Part shown: in pieces, positions 36,501-42,657 of the stretch
Layout: every line of letters starts with the position of its first letter
Numbering within the stretch: position 1 is the stretch's first letter
Assembly: GCF_029245835.1 (NCBI RefSeq)
Contig: NZ_JAQWOO010000025.1
Coordinates: 1-64,000 of the forward strand
Direction: 5' to 3'
Length of the DNA stretch: 64,000 nucleotides
From: Algibacter sp.
GTDB taxonomy: Bacteria; Bacteroidota; Bacteroidia; Flavobacteriales; Flavobacteriaceae
Made by a program: the position numbers and the translations under genes
Notes under the pieces: model-generated
The model's database searches: none
What the model saw: the letters and a program-made list of their open reading frames with translations, nothing else
Told to the model about the DNA's origin: nothing

Positions 36501-36696
36501 TTTTTATAAGTTGGGGTTGGTTCTCATCCTTATTCGCTTGTTTTTGAATATCCTTAACCACTTTCAAGGCAGATTTTGGCAATCCATCAACCTCAAATTT
36601 CTCAACTTTAGACCATAATTCTTGATAATTAGAATTTTGTGCTTGAGAAAAAGTTGAAAATAGTATAATCATAAATAAAAATAGTGAACGCTTCAT
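30574..36696 (-). CDS. Alpha-2-macroglobulin family protein with SusC-like plug motif
   Basis: Giant envelope protein of 2040 residues with a signal peptide (1-19, SQAQ). The N-terminal 500 residues are helical. Macroglobulin MG2-like domains follow (TDRSIYRPGQTVYFKGI near residue 600). The thioester motif CNEQ in YPYDCNEQTFSR is near residue 1490, so it should trap proteases covalently as bacterial A2M does. A C-terminal receptor-like domain ends the chain. Two features are odd. Residues about 1175-1230 contain RIRGVSSL, SGRVAGLQ and VVVVGYGTQKKSYLTGAV, motifs normally found in SusC receptors. Residues around 1780 (GLVIQSEAKNLE) are encoded by an inserted intergenic repeat. Confidence 0.92.
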   Translation of the reverse strand: MKRSLFLFMIILFSTFSQAQNSNYQELWSKVEKFEVDGLPKSALKVVKDIQKQANKDENQPQLIKTMIFKSKYALILEEDAQLHILNDFKNQITTSTFPTKNILENILANLYWQYFNQNRYQFYKRTKTDKKVDAEDFRTWDLQTLFDETHAHYKKSLENGLMLQQEALKKYSALLNEQKSSKIYRPTLFDFLSHNALEFYKTKETQITKPAYKFEINNPDFLADAETFSTLNIVSKDTTSLQLNALNIYKELIRFHLKDESPYALADVNIERLKFVNQHATFTDKQAILLNAFTTESAKFKTNEISGLYDFEIASIYYLQSQSYQPKNNIEQRWKAKEALELCNQVISKFPKSKGAENCAILKSQIEQVSLQITTEDFLPIQQHARLLLRYKNLNALKFNAYKISEKQYEKFIKTYRKDEQLDFIKTLDTYKTWDNSLKNENDYQTHTTEILIPKLNNGRYLVVAFLDIDKETFAFANIQVTNLALIETESTNSKIFQIIDRNNGSPIANARVELSYYLRNDKRASTKNYTTNSFGEIKIEKNKNWHRNVNLKVKSSNNLAYFGNFYISQSYNQPEEKVSYKSFLFTDRSIYRPGQTVYFKGIAMKTQDGKSEVLENEKVYAILYNANGEEVKGLEFKTNEFGSISGAFILPNNGLNGQYFIDFDGDEKDFYTEHYFSVEEYKRPKFETKFKPVTETFKINDSVTVKGHALAYTGSNVTDAKVVYRVQRKVQYPRWYFWYRPWVNSAPQEITHGEATTSAKGEFNITFKAIPDQSVDKRSLPIFNYEITADVTDLNGETRSATTIINVGYHALIANMSIDAILNKTKKDHAITIDTKNLNGEFVSAKGTIKIYKLQAPNSVFRQRPWAAPDYQYFSEQDFKKLFPHDPYDNEQNPNNWKKGKLVFISSFNTGISTKLNLGKTKKWQSGQYLITLESKDKFGQLVKDEIKTTLFSNEDKTPADNQLFTISTDKSSYNIGDMAHVTFGSAANNVSVTVVIEKDKKIIKTEIVTLNANKKTISVPVSEADLGGFVVHYSFAAFNSYKSGSQAISVPYPKTNLEIETLTFRDKLQPGTDETWQFKIKGPYGEKVSAELLASMYDASLDQFKSHTWNFNPIQNPVYFAQSNKRANKSFGTQNFRVYQDKFRANYLNQTYDQLNWFGFSFGNNYNLRIRGVSSLSEVLSGRVAGLQAAPESIEIVENEMELDEVVVVGYGTQKKSYLTGAVTSVIAEKNLEEGNLDDTEGKLNFDNIKIRKNFQETAFFFPKLKTDETGNVSFSFTTPEALTQWKLQLLAHTKTLENATETLTTVTQKELMVIPNTPRFLREGDNIIISTKIANLTDKTLYGQAVLILKNAISGNDITANLLSSYPSGKLDGSSSFSVDAKGNTQVSWSLSIPDNVQAVQYKVIAKSGEFSDGEQNALPVLSNRMLVTETLPMWVRSNQTKTFTLDKLTTNTSTTLKNHKLTLEMTSNPAWYAVQVLPYLMEYPYDCNEQTFSRYYANALASHIANSNPRIQDVFNQWRNTDALLSNLEKNEALKSILIQETPWLRDAQSETEQKKRVALLFDLNKMNNELQSAINKLKANQMPSGAWAWFNGGYENRYITQHIISGFGHLKQLKVDTDSNSQMIQNAINYLDDEFVKEYKDIRKYNAKIDLDKDHLSYTQLHYLYIRSFFTEVKKSKEVATISEYYQSQIRKYWSKRSLYSKGLMALISHRNDDAKSAFKILKSLKETSITSEELGMYWKSNTNSWYWHQAPIETQALLIEVFSETGLVIQSEAKNLETIDNLKIWLLKNKQTNRWKTTKATTDAVYALLLQGSDWLSVTDMADMVIGGQQIAPSKLENVKIEAGTGYYKTAWNTSEIKPEMGEVKITKKGKGIAWGSLNWQYFEDLDKITSAETPLKLKKKLFLKTNTDTGEEISEINSDTKLKIGDLVRVRIELRSDRNMEFLHMKDMRASGLEPVNVLSQYKWQDGLGYYESTKDASTNFFFDYLPKGVYVFEYDLRVNNAGNMSNGVTTIQSMYAPEFSSHSEGSRITIE
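31347..31377 (-). repeat. Short intergenic-type repeat inserted in frame in the macroglobulin gene
   Basis: On the coding strand it reads CTTGTCATTCAGAGCGAAG then CGAAGAATCTTG, the scattered bacterial 'GTCATTC.GAGCGAAGCGA' repeat type with CTTG/CAAG ends. It translates to LVIQSEAKNLE without breaking the frame. Confidence 0.65.
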
Positions 36697-36877
36697 GTGT
36701 TTAATTTTATATCTAAAATATATTCAAAAGCCGTTCCAAAAAACAATAAATTAGTAAATGGTGGCTTTTTTTGAGTGAATTTAATCATTTTAATGGTAAA
36801 ATATCTGTCATCAATACTACTAAAATGATAAATTCTTAAGAATATCTTAATTCTATATAAACTATTTATAGAAAGCT

Positions 36878-36885
36878 TATTTTTG
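36878..36885 (+). promoter_or_regulatory. Candidate -7 element TATTTTTG for the TPR protein
   Basis: TAnnTTTG match ending 19 bases before the start codon at 36905. No TTG at the expected upstream distance. Confidence 0.45.
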
Positions 36886-36904
36886 TAATTTAGCCTTAAA
36901 TAAT

Positions 36905-37855
36905 ATGAAAAAAACGCTACTATTTTTAATACTTCCATATATGTGTTTCTCACAAGTTAATCTTGATAAAATAGAGGTCCTTTTTGAGAAAAAGCAGTTT
37001 GAAAAAGCTGAAGTTCAAATCATAAATTTTTTAAAAGAACATCCAAACCATATTAAAGCTACAGAGTTTTTAGGAGATGTCTATGGGCATCAAAAAAATT
37101 GGAACGATGCCATAAATGCCTATAAAAAATTAGTAGAAGCCAAACCAAACATAGCCAATTATCACTATAAATACGGAGGTGTTTTAGGCATGAAAGCCTT
37201 ACAAAATAAATTGAAAGCCATTGGTTTAATTGGTGATATAAAAGAGGCGTTTACAAAGGCTGCCGAACTTGATAAAAACCATATTGAAACGCGTTGGGCA
37301 CTAGTAGAATTATACATGCAACTCCCGGGTATTGTTGGAGGTAGTAAAAGCAAATCTCTAAAATACGCTGAAGAACTAGAAGACCTTTCTAAAGTCGATG
37401 GTTACCTCGCAAAAGGCTATATTAACGAATATGATAACGAGCCAGAATTAGCCGAAAAATTTTATAAAATGGCCATTGAAGAAGGTGGTTCATTAACCTG
37501 TTTTGATAAACTTACTACGCTTTACGAAAAAGAAAATAAGCCCGAAAAAGCCATTGAGAATATTGAAGTAGCACAAGAAAAACACCAGCGTAACGCGCTA
37601 CATTATCAAATTGGGAAGGTAGCTGCAGAATATAATATCGAGCTCGAAAAAGGCGAACACTGTCTGGAAATTTATCTCAAAAACTATGCGCCCGAAGATG
37701 GCGTTCCTAAAGCTTGGGCACATTACCGTTTGGCACAAATTCACGCGCACAAAAACAACAAAACAACGGCCTTGAAGTATATCGATTTGGCCATAGCGCA
37801 ACTCCCAAAAATCAAACCCTTTAAGGAAGAAAAGGAGAGAATTCTAAATCTTTAA
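36905..37855 (+). CDS. Exported TPR-repeat protein
   Basis: Protein of 316 residues with a signal peptide (about 1-17, MCFSQ). Several tetratricopeptide repeats follow: residues about 20-90 (KKQFEKAEVQIINFLKEHPN, GHQKNWNDAINAYKKLVEAKP), about 165-240 (EKFYKMAIEEGG, ENKPEKAIENIEVAQ) and a last one at 275-300 (HKNNKTTALKYIDLAIAQLP). TPRs mediate protein contacts, and no enzymatic motif is seen. It diverges from the macroglobulin gene with 208 bases between the starts. Repeat copy C begins 5 bases after the stop. Confidence 0.87.
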   Translation: MKKTLLFLILPYMCFSQVNLDKIEVLFEKKQFEKAEVQIINFLKEHPNHIKATEFLGDVYGHQKNWNDAINAYKKLVEAKPNIANYHYKYGGVLGMKALQNKLKAIGLIGDIKEAFTKAAELDKNHIETRWALVELYMQLPGIVGGSKSKSLKYAEELEDLSKVDGYLAKGYINEYDNEPELAEKFYKMAIEEGGSLTCFDKLTTLYEKENKPEKAIENIEVAQEKHQRNALHYQIGKVAAEYNIELEKGEHCLEIYLKNYAPEDGVPKAWAHYRLAQIHAHKNNKTTALKYIDLAIAQLPKIKPFKEEKERILNL

Positions 37856-37860
37856 TATTT

Positions 37861-37943
37861 GGGCGTTACCACAAGGGTCGGGCTTTTCAATACAAGTCCT
37901 CGCTTGTACCTCGCTGTGGGCTTTCCTTTTCAATCCCTAACGC
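37861..37943 (+). repeat. Dispersed intergenic repeat, copy C
   Basis: Starts GGGCGTTACC, then ACAAGGGTCGGGCTTTT, has an inner hairpin ACAAG-TCCTCG-CTTGT, then CTGTGGGCTTTCC, and ends AATCCCTAACGC. The termini GCGTTA/TAACGC are complementary. It occupies the first part of the 426-base gap before the Mur-ligase gene. Confidence 0.85.
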
Positions 37944-38045
37944 GAAAACTTCCGCCTTCGGTCTTCGTGTTTCAAACTTCAATTCATGTATTAACTATTC
38001 TATTTAGTGTCAATCACAGTTGAATAATAAATTATAACACATAGA

Positions 38046-38161
38046 TTCACAGAGAACCGCAGAGGCACAAAGAGCGTTTTTAGTTAAATATTAAAGTTTA
38101 GAATTTTGATTGAAATAGATAAATGAAACTTTCATAACATCTCTCCGTTTATCTCTGTGAA
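38046..38161. repeat. Second intergenic element with TTCACAGAGA ends
   Basis: TTCACAGAGA (38046-38055) and TCTCTGTGAA (38152-38161) are perfect 10-base inverted repeats 96 bases apart. Adjacent text (CGCAGAGGCACAAAGAG, and later CGCCTTTGCGAGAC at about 38196) is of a kind seen as scattered repeats in flavobacteria. Nothing coding is visible here. Confidence 0.5.
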
Positions 38162-38281
38162 ACAATTTATAGTATCTTTTACTTTGCTTCTTAGCGCCTT
38201 TGCGAGACAAAAAAAACCGCCACTAAACAACTAATCCATAAATAATTTGGAATTTGATTTTTGTAGTTTGATATTTGTTAG

Positions 38282-39637
38282 ATGAACGTACATTTTATAG
38301 CTATTGGCGGAGCTGCAATGCACAACTTAGCCTTAGCATTACACAATAAAGGATACCAAGTAACAGGAAGCGACGATACCATTTTCGAACCTTCAAAATC
38401 TAGATTAGATGGAAAAGGTTTACTTCCCGAAGTATTTGGTTGGTATCCAGAAAAAATCACTTCTAGTTTAGATGCTATCGTTTTGGGTATGCATGCCAAA
38501 GAAGACAATCCAGAGTTATTAAAAGCACAAGAACTCGGGCTAAAAATATACAGTTACCCAGAATTTTTGTACGAGCAATCTAAGCACAAAACACGCGTAG
38601 TAATTGGTGGAAGCCACGGAAAAACCACCATAACATCGATGATTTTACATGTGATGCATTATCATGACAGAGAAGTCGATTATATGGTTGGTGCACAATT
38701 AGAAGGTTTTGATGTGATGGTAAAACTTACCGAAACTAATGATTTTATAGTACTTGAAGGTGATGAATATTTAAGTTCACCAATAGATAGACGTCCAAAG
38801 TTTCACTTATACAAACCCAATATTGCATTGCTAAGCGGTATTGCTTGGGATCATATCAATGTATTTCCAACTTATGAGAATTATGTTGAGCAGTTTAGCA
38901 TTTTCGTAGATTCTATTGTAAAAGGCGGAAGTATTAATTACAACGAGGAAGACCCAGAAGTTAAACGTGTTGTAGAAACTAGCGAAAATACCATTAGAAA
39001 AATACCATATCAAACTCCAGAATATACCCTTCAAAATGGACAAACACTTCTTGAAACTCCAGAAGGCGAATTACCTATTGAAGTTTTCGGAAAGCACAAC
39101 TTAAACAACCTTGCAGGCGCCAAATGGATTTGTCAACACATGGGCATTGACGAGGATGATTTTTTCGAAGCGATCTCAACATTCAAAGGCGCCAGTAAAC
39201 GTTTAGAAAAAATTGCAGAAAGTAAAAATAGTGTAGCTTATAAAGATTTTGCGCACTCACCAAGTAAGGTAGAAGCTACCACTCAAGCGGTTAAAGAACA
39301 ATACGAAAACAGAACTTTAGTTGCCTGTTTGGAACTGCACACGTATAGCAGTTTAAATGCCGAATTTTTAAAAGAGTATAAAGGTGCATTGGATGCTGCT
39401 GATGTTGCAGTCGTATTTTATTCGCCTCATGCGGTAGAAATTAAAAAACTTGAAGAAGTTACGCATAAGCAAATAGCCAATGCTTTTCAGTCTGATGACT
39501 TAATAATTTATACCAATCCAGACGATTTCAAAGATTTTCTATTCTCGCAAAACTTTGATAATAAAGCCTTACTTTTAATGAGTTCTGGTAATTATGGTGG
39601 TTTGGATTTTGATGCTGTTAAGGGGCTGATTAATTAA
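38282..39637 (+). CDS. Mpl-like Mur ligase (UDP-MurNAc:tripeptide recycling type)
   Basis: Cytosolic Mur-ligase-fold enzyme of 451 residues. The N-terminal nucleotide-binding part is HFIAIGGAAMHNLALAL with VTGSDD. The ATP site is VVIGGSHGKTTITSMI near residue 108. The central domain has LEGDEYLSSP and GIAWDHINVFPTYENY, and the C-terminal domain has FAHSPSKVEATTQAV. The DEY and AWDH text fits Mpl, which reattaches recycled L-Ala-D-Glu-mDap peptide to UDP-MurNAc, better than MurC. The true MurC is expected in the division cluster. It stands alone. Confidence 0.85.
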   Translation: MNVHFIAIGGAAMHNLALALHNKGYQVTGSDDTIFEPSKSRLDGKGLLPEVFGWYPEKITSSLDAIVLGMHAKEDNPELLKAQELGLKIYSYPEFLYEQSKHKTRVVIGGSHGKTTITSMILHVMHYHDREVDYMVGAQLEGFDVMVKLTETNDFIVLEGDEYLSSPIDRRPKFHLYKPNIALLSGIAWDHINVFPTYENYVEQFSIFVDSIVKGGSINYNEEDPEVKRVVETSENTIRKIPYQTPEYTLQNGQTLLETPEGELPIEVFGKHNLNNLAGAKWICQHMGIDEDDFFEAISTFKGASKRLEKIAESKNSVAYKDFAHSPSKVEATTQAVKEQYENRTLVACLELHTYSSLNAEFLKEYKGALDAADVAVVFYSPHAVEIKKLEEVTHKQIANAFQSDDLIIYTNPDDFKDFLFSQNFDNKALLLMSSGNYGGLDFDAVKGLIN

Positions 39638-39814
39638 TTTTTTTTGTATTCGTTTAACCTAAAGATAAAGTTCCGTTTCAAAGAGCTTTATTTATTTTTA
39701 AACAGAGTTATGTGAAATTTTTTATAAAGTCAAATTGATAATGATTAAAAGCAAAAGTTAAAACCTTTTTTCTATATTAAATTCATGCTTAAAACTATTT
39801 ACCTCAAATCATTA

Positions 39815-40702
39815 TCATTTCAACTTCTCCTTAAAAAAGGCAATAGTTCTGCTCCAAGATAAATCAGCGGCTTCCTTATCAAAGCGAGGTGTCGTATTAT
39901 TATGAAATCCATGATTTACGTTAGGATAAATATGAGCTGTATACGCAATATTATTGGCTTTAAGAACGGCCTCAAAAGCAGGTAAGCCTGCGTTAACTCT
40001 AGTGTCTAATTCTCCATATTGCAGCAATAAAGGCGCTTTAATTTTAGCAGCTTCTTCGTCTGTAGGTTGTCTTCCATAGTAAGGTACAGCAGCTCCTAAT
40101 TCGGGGATTCTTACAGCCAACATATTAGCCATCCAGCCACCAAAGCAAAAACCTACTACGCCAATTTTACCATTACAATCTTCATGAGATTTAAGATAGT
40201 TATAAGCTTCAATAAAATCTTCAACCATTTCATCTCTATCACGATTTTTTTGCATGGCTCTTCCATCGTCGTCATTTCCTGGATATCCGCCAAGAGGTGA
40301 TAAGGCATCTGGAGCTAAACTGATAAACCCCTCTTTGGCTGTCCGCCTTCCTACGTCTTCAATATACGGGTTAAGCCCGCGGTTTTCATGAATAACCACA
40401 ACACCTGGGAGTTTCGTTGTATTGTTTTTAGGTTTTGAAAGTAACCCTTTTATTGTGCCTCCGCCATTTGGAGAATCGTAAGTTATATAATCTGAATCTA
40501 AACTGGGATCATTAGGTTTAACCAGTAAACTATTAATATAATTTGGCGACATAAAACTTAATAATGATGATACCGTAACACCACCAACGGCATAAAGCGA
40601 AAGTTTTTCAACAAATTGCCTTCTGTTAAGTTTATTATGAGCATAATCATCATAAAGGTCGAACACTTCTTGTTTTATGTCTTCTTTTTTTAAGTCTTTC
40701 AT
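39815..40702 (-). CDS. Dienelactone hydrolase family protein, Tat-type leader
   Basis: Alpha/beta hydrolase of 295 residues. A twin-arginine stretch NRRQFVEKLSLYAVGG (about 22-37) is followed by a hydrophobic segment, suggesting folded export. The catalytic triad of the DLH fold is visible: Cys in GVVGFCFGGWMAN (near 185), Asp in YGELDTRVN, and His in NVNHGFHNN. The family hydrolyses lactones and esters, but its substrate here is unknown. The PaiB-type pseudogene lies just upstream on the same strand. Confidence 0.9.
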   Translation of the reverse strand: MKDLKKEDIKQEVFDLYDDYAHNKLNRRQFVEKLSLYAVGGVTVSSLLSFMSPNYINSLLVKPNDPSLDSDYITYDSPNGGGTIKGLLSKPKNNTTKLPGVVVIHENRGLNPYIEDVGRRTAKEGFISLAPDALSPLGGYPGNDDDGRAMQKNRDRDEMVEDFIEAYNYLKSHEDCNGKIGVVGFCFGGWMANMLAVRIPELGAAVPYYGRQPTDEEAAKIKAPLLLQYGELDTRVNAGLPAFEAVLKANNIAYTAHIYPNVNHGFHNNTTPRFDKEAADLSWSRTIAFFKEKLK

Positions 40703-40729
40703 AATACTTAGTTTTATTGGTTATGTAAG

Positions 40730-41289
40730 TTAAGGATTTTTAAAAACTTTGTCTAAAAACACTTTTATATTTTCCTGATTAGCTCTAACCAATTCCGCTC
40801 TAGCGTTTTCAATATCCTTGGGTTTTTTATCTTAAGAGAGTTTAAACTTTCTTTCCCAAGAATCCATGAAAATTTCAAATATTTCAATATAATCTAGGTA
40901 GCTATTCATACTTCTGTTATCAGGTTCTAAAATGTATTTATAATCTGGAGCTTCCAAAAACTCCGTCATTTTAATTAATGATGCTTTCAAAACGGCTTTA
41001 CTTTCAATAGCTTTCACTTTTCCTTTTAAGTGCACTTTTAAGTAATTCCAAGTTGGTAACTGCTTGGTGGCATAAATACTCGGTGAAATATAGCATTGCG
41101 GTCTAGAAAAAAAATAATCGTGATATAGGTATCATTTTTTAAGAGTTCAGCATGTGGATTATTAATATCAATATGCCCTATTAGGTTGCCAGATTCATTA
41201 TAAATTATCGGCAAGTGTGTATTAAGCGGTGCATTCTCTTTAATAGAAATTAATGTAGCTAATGGATAAGTTTTAATCACTTCAATCAT
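40730..41289 (-). pseudogene. PaiB-like FMN-binding regulator, decayed
   Basis: The protein text of PaiB/FMN-binding negative regulators is spread over two frames. LATLISIKENAPLNTHLPII and GHIDINNPHAELL are in the first frame. One extra T in the eight-T run (41107-41114) restores CYISPSIYATKQLPTWNYLK, which joins the second frame (VHLKGKVKAIESK). That frame then meets TAA at 40832-40834 where the family has LSQDK (CAA), and continues open as DKKPKDIENARAELVRANQE to 40730. The usual N-terminus upstream also has no start codon (ATHQNTIKTTDINHMIEV). A frameshift, a nonsense codon and a lost start together indicate true decay. Confidence 0.88.
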
Positions 41290-41469
41290 GTGATTAATGT
41301 CTGTTGTCTTGATGGTGTTTTGGTGGGTAGCTCAATAGTTTTTGTTAGTTCCAGTATGCAGGAAGCTATGATTTTAGTTAATAGTTCTATGACTTCTAAA
41401 ATTTACGATAAATGTATTTCATTAGAAAATAAGCATTATACTCTATTTCTTACATTTAAATAAATATAC

Positions 41470-41503
41470 ACGATAAAATGTTGTATTTGTACGATAAAAT
41501 GTT
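41470..41503. promoter_or_regulatory. 13-bp direct repeats spaced by two helical turns
   Basis: ACGATAAAATGTT occurs at 41470-41482 and 41491-41503, a period of 21 bases, ending 28 bases before the FIST start codon. The 21-base phasing would put two protein monomers on one DNA face, so this is a candidate regulator site for the FIST/kinase operon. Confidence 0.5.
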
Positions 41504-41530
41504 TAATATTGTGGTTTAAAGGCCCTAATA

Positions 41531-42657
41531 ATGAAAGTTCAACAAATATCGTTAACCAAAAATAATTGGTTTGAGAAGATAGAATCAATACATATTGATG
41601 CTAATTTATTCTTGCTATTTATTTCTCCAGATTTTAGCTTAAAGCATGAATTTTTACTTTCGCTAAATAAAAATACCCTAAATCTACTATAATAGGATGT
41701 TCTACTGCTGGCGAGATATCAGATGTCACTGTAAAAGACAAAACCATATCGTTAACAGCTATTCAACTAGAAAAAACAACTTTAAAAAAGGTGTCTGTGC
41801 AGATAACGGACATGAATTGCAGTTATAAAGCGGGTGCGAAGATTGCTAATAAGCTTAATGATAAAGCTTTAAAACATGTAATAGTTTTAAGTGATGGCTT
41901 AAACGTTAATGGTGCAGATTTAGTGTCTGGTTTAAAATCAAAAATACCGGGTGTAAGTATTACAGGTGGATTGGCAGCAGATGGCTCAGATTTTAATAAT
42001 ACATTTTTGGTTAATGGTGATCAAATAGTAGATAAAGCTATAATAGGACTTGGCTTTTATGGTGAGGATTTAAAAGTAGGGTACAGCTCTAAAGGCGGAT
42101 GGGATAGTTTTGGAATTGAAAGATTAGTAACAAAATCGAATAAAAATGTACTTTATGAGCTAGATGGGATGCCTGCTTTAGAAATTTATAAGTCGTTCTT
42201 AGGCGATTATGCAAAGGATTTACCTAGTTCTGGATTGCTTTTTCCTTTAAGTATGCGAAACAGTGAAAATACAGCGCCGCTTGTTAGAACAATTTTAGCA
42301 ATATGTGAAGAAGATCAAAGCCTAACTTTTGCTGGGAATATTCCTCAAGATTCCTATGTTCGATTAATGAAAGCAAATATAGATAGATTAATTGGCGGTG
42401 CTGAAGATTCTGCAATTTCTGCAAATAAAAATTTAAAAGAAACATCTGAATTGGCAATTCTTATTAGTTGCGTTGGAAGAAGGTTGGTTTTAAAACAATT
42501 AGTAGAGGAAGAAGTAGAAGTGGTAAGAGATGTTATAGGAAATAAACCCTGTATTACCGGGTTTTATTCATATGGTGAAATTGCACCTTTTGGAGAATTT
42601 TCACCTTGTGAGTTGCATAATCAAACCATGACAATAACAACACTTTCGGAATGTTAA
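41531..42657 (+). pseudogene. FIST-domain sensory protein, frameshifted
   Basis: FIST proteins are cytosolic sensory proteins usually encoded beside signalling proteins. From ATG 41531 the frame reads MKVQQISLTKNNWFEKI and on to LLSLNKNTLNLL, then stops. The family text resumes one frame over (YPKSTIIGCSTAGEISD) and runs to 42657 with GLAADGSDFNNTFLVNG, LGFYGEDLKVGYSS and the FIST_C ending GFYSYGEIAPFGEFSPCELH. One extra A in the five-A run at 41669-41673 would restore a 375-residue protein. The part downstream is intact for 288 residues and overlaps the hybrid kinase start by 7 bases. A real mutation, slippage or a read error is possible. Confidence 0.82.

Noticed and set aside
30574-36696. 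Reading the 2040-residue protein as a TonB-dependent receptor because of VVVGYGTQKK
   Set aside because: There is no plug-plus-barrel layout. MG domains and the CNEQ thioester identify an alpha-2-macroglobulin; the SusC text is only a short segment.
36693-36953. Minus-strand frame of 86 codons between the macroglobulin and TPR genes
   Set aside because: It overlaps the signal peptide of the TPR protein and the promoter region, has no family-like text, and starts inside a real gene on the other strand.
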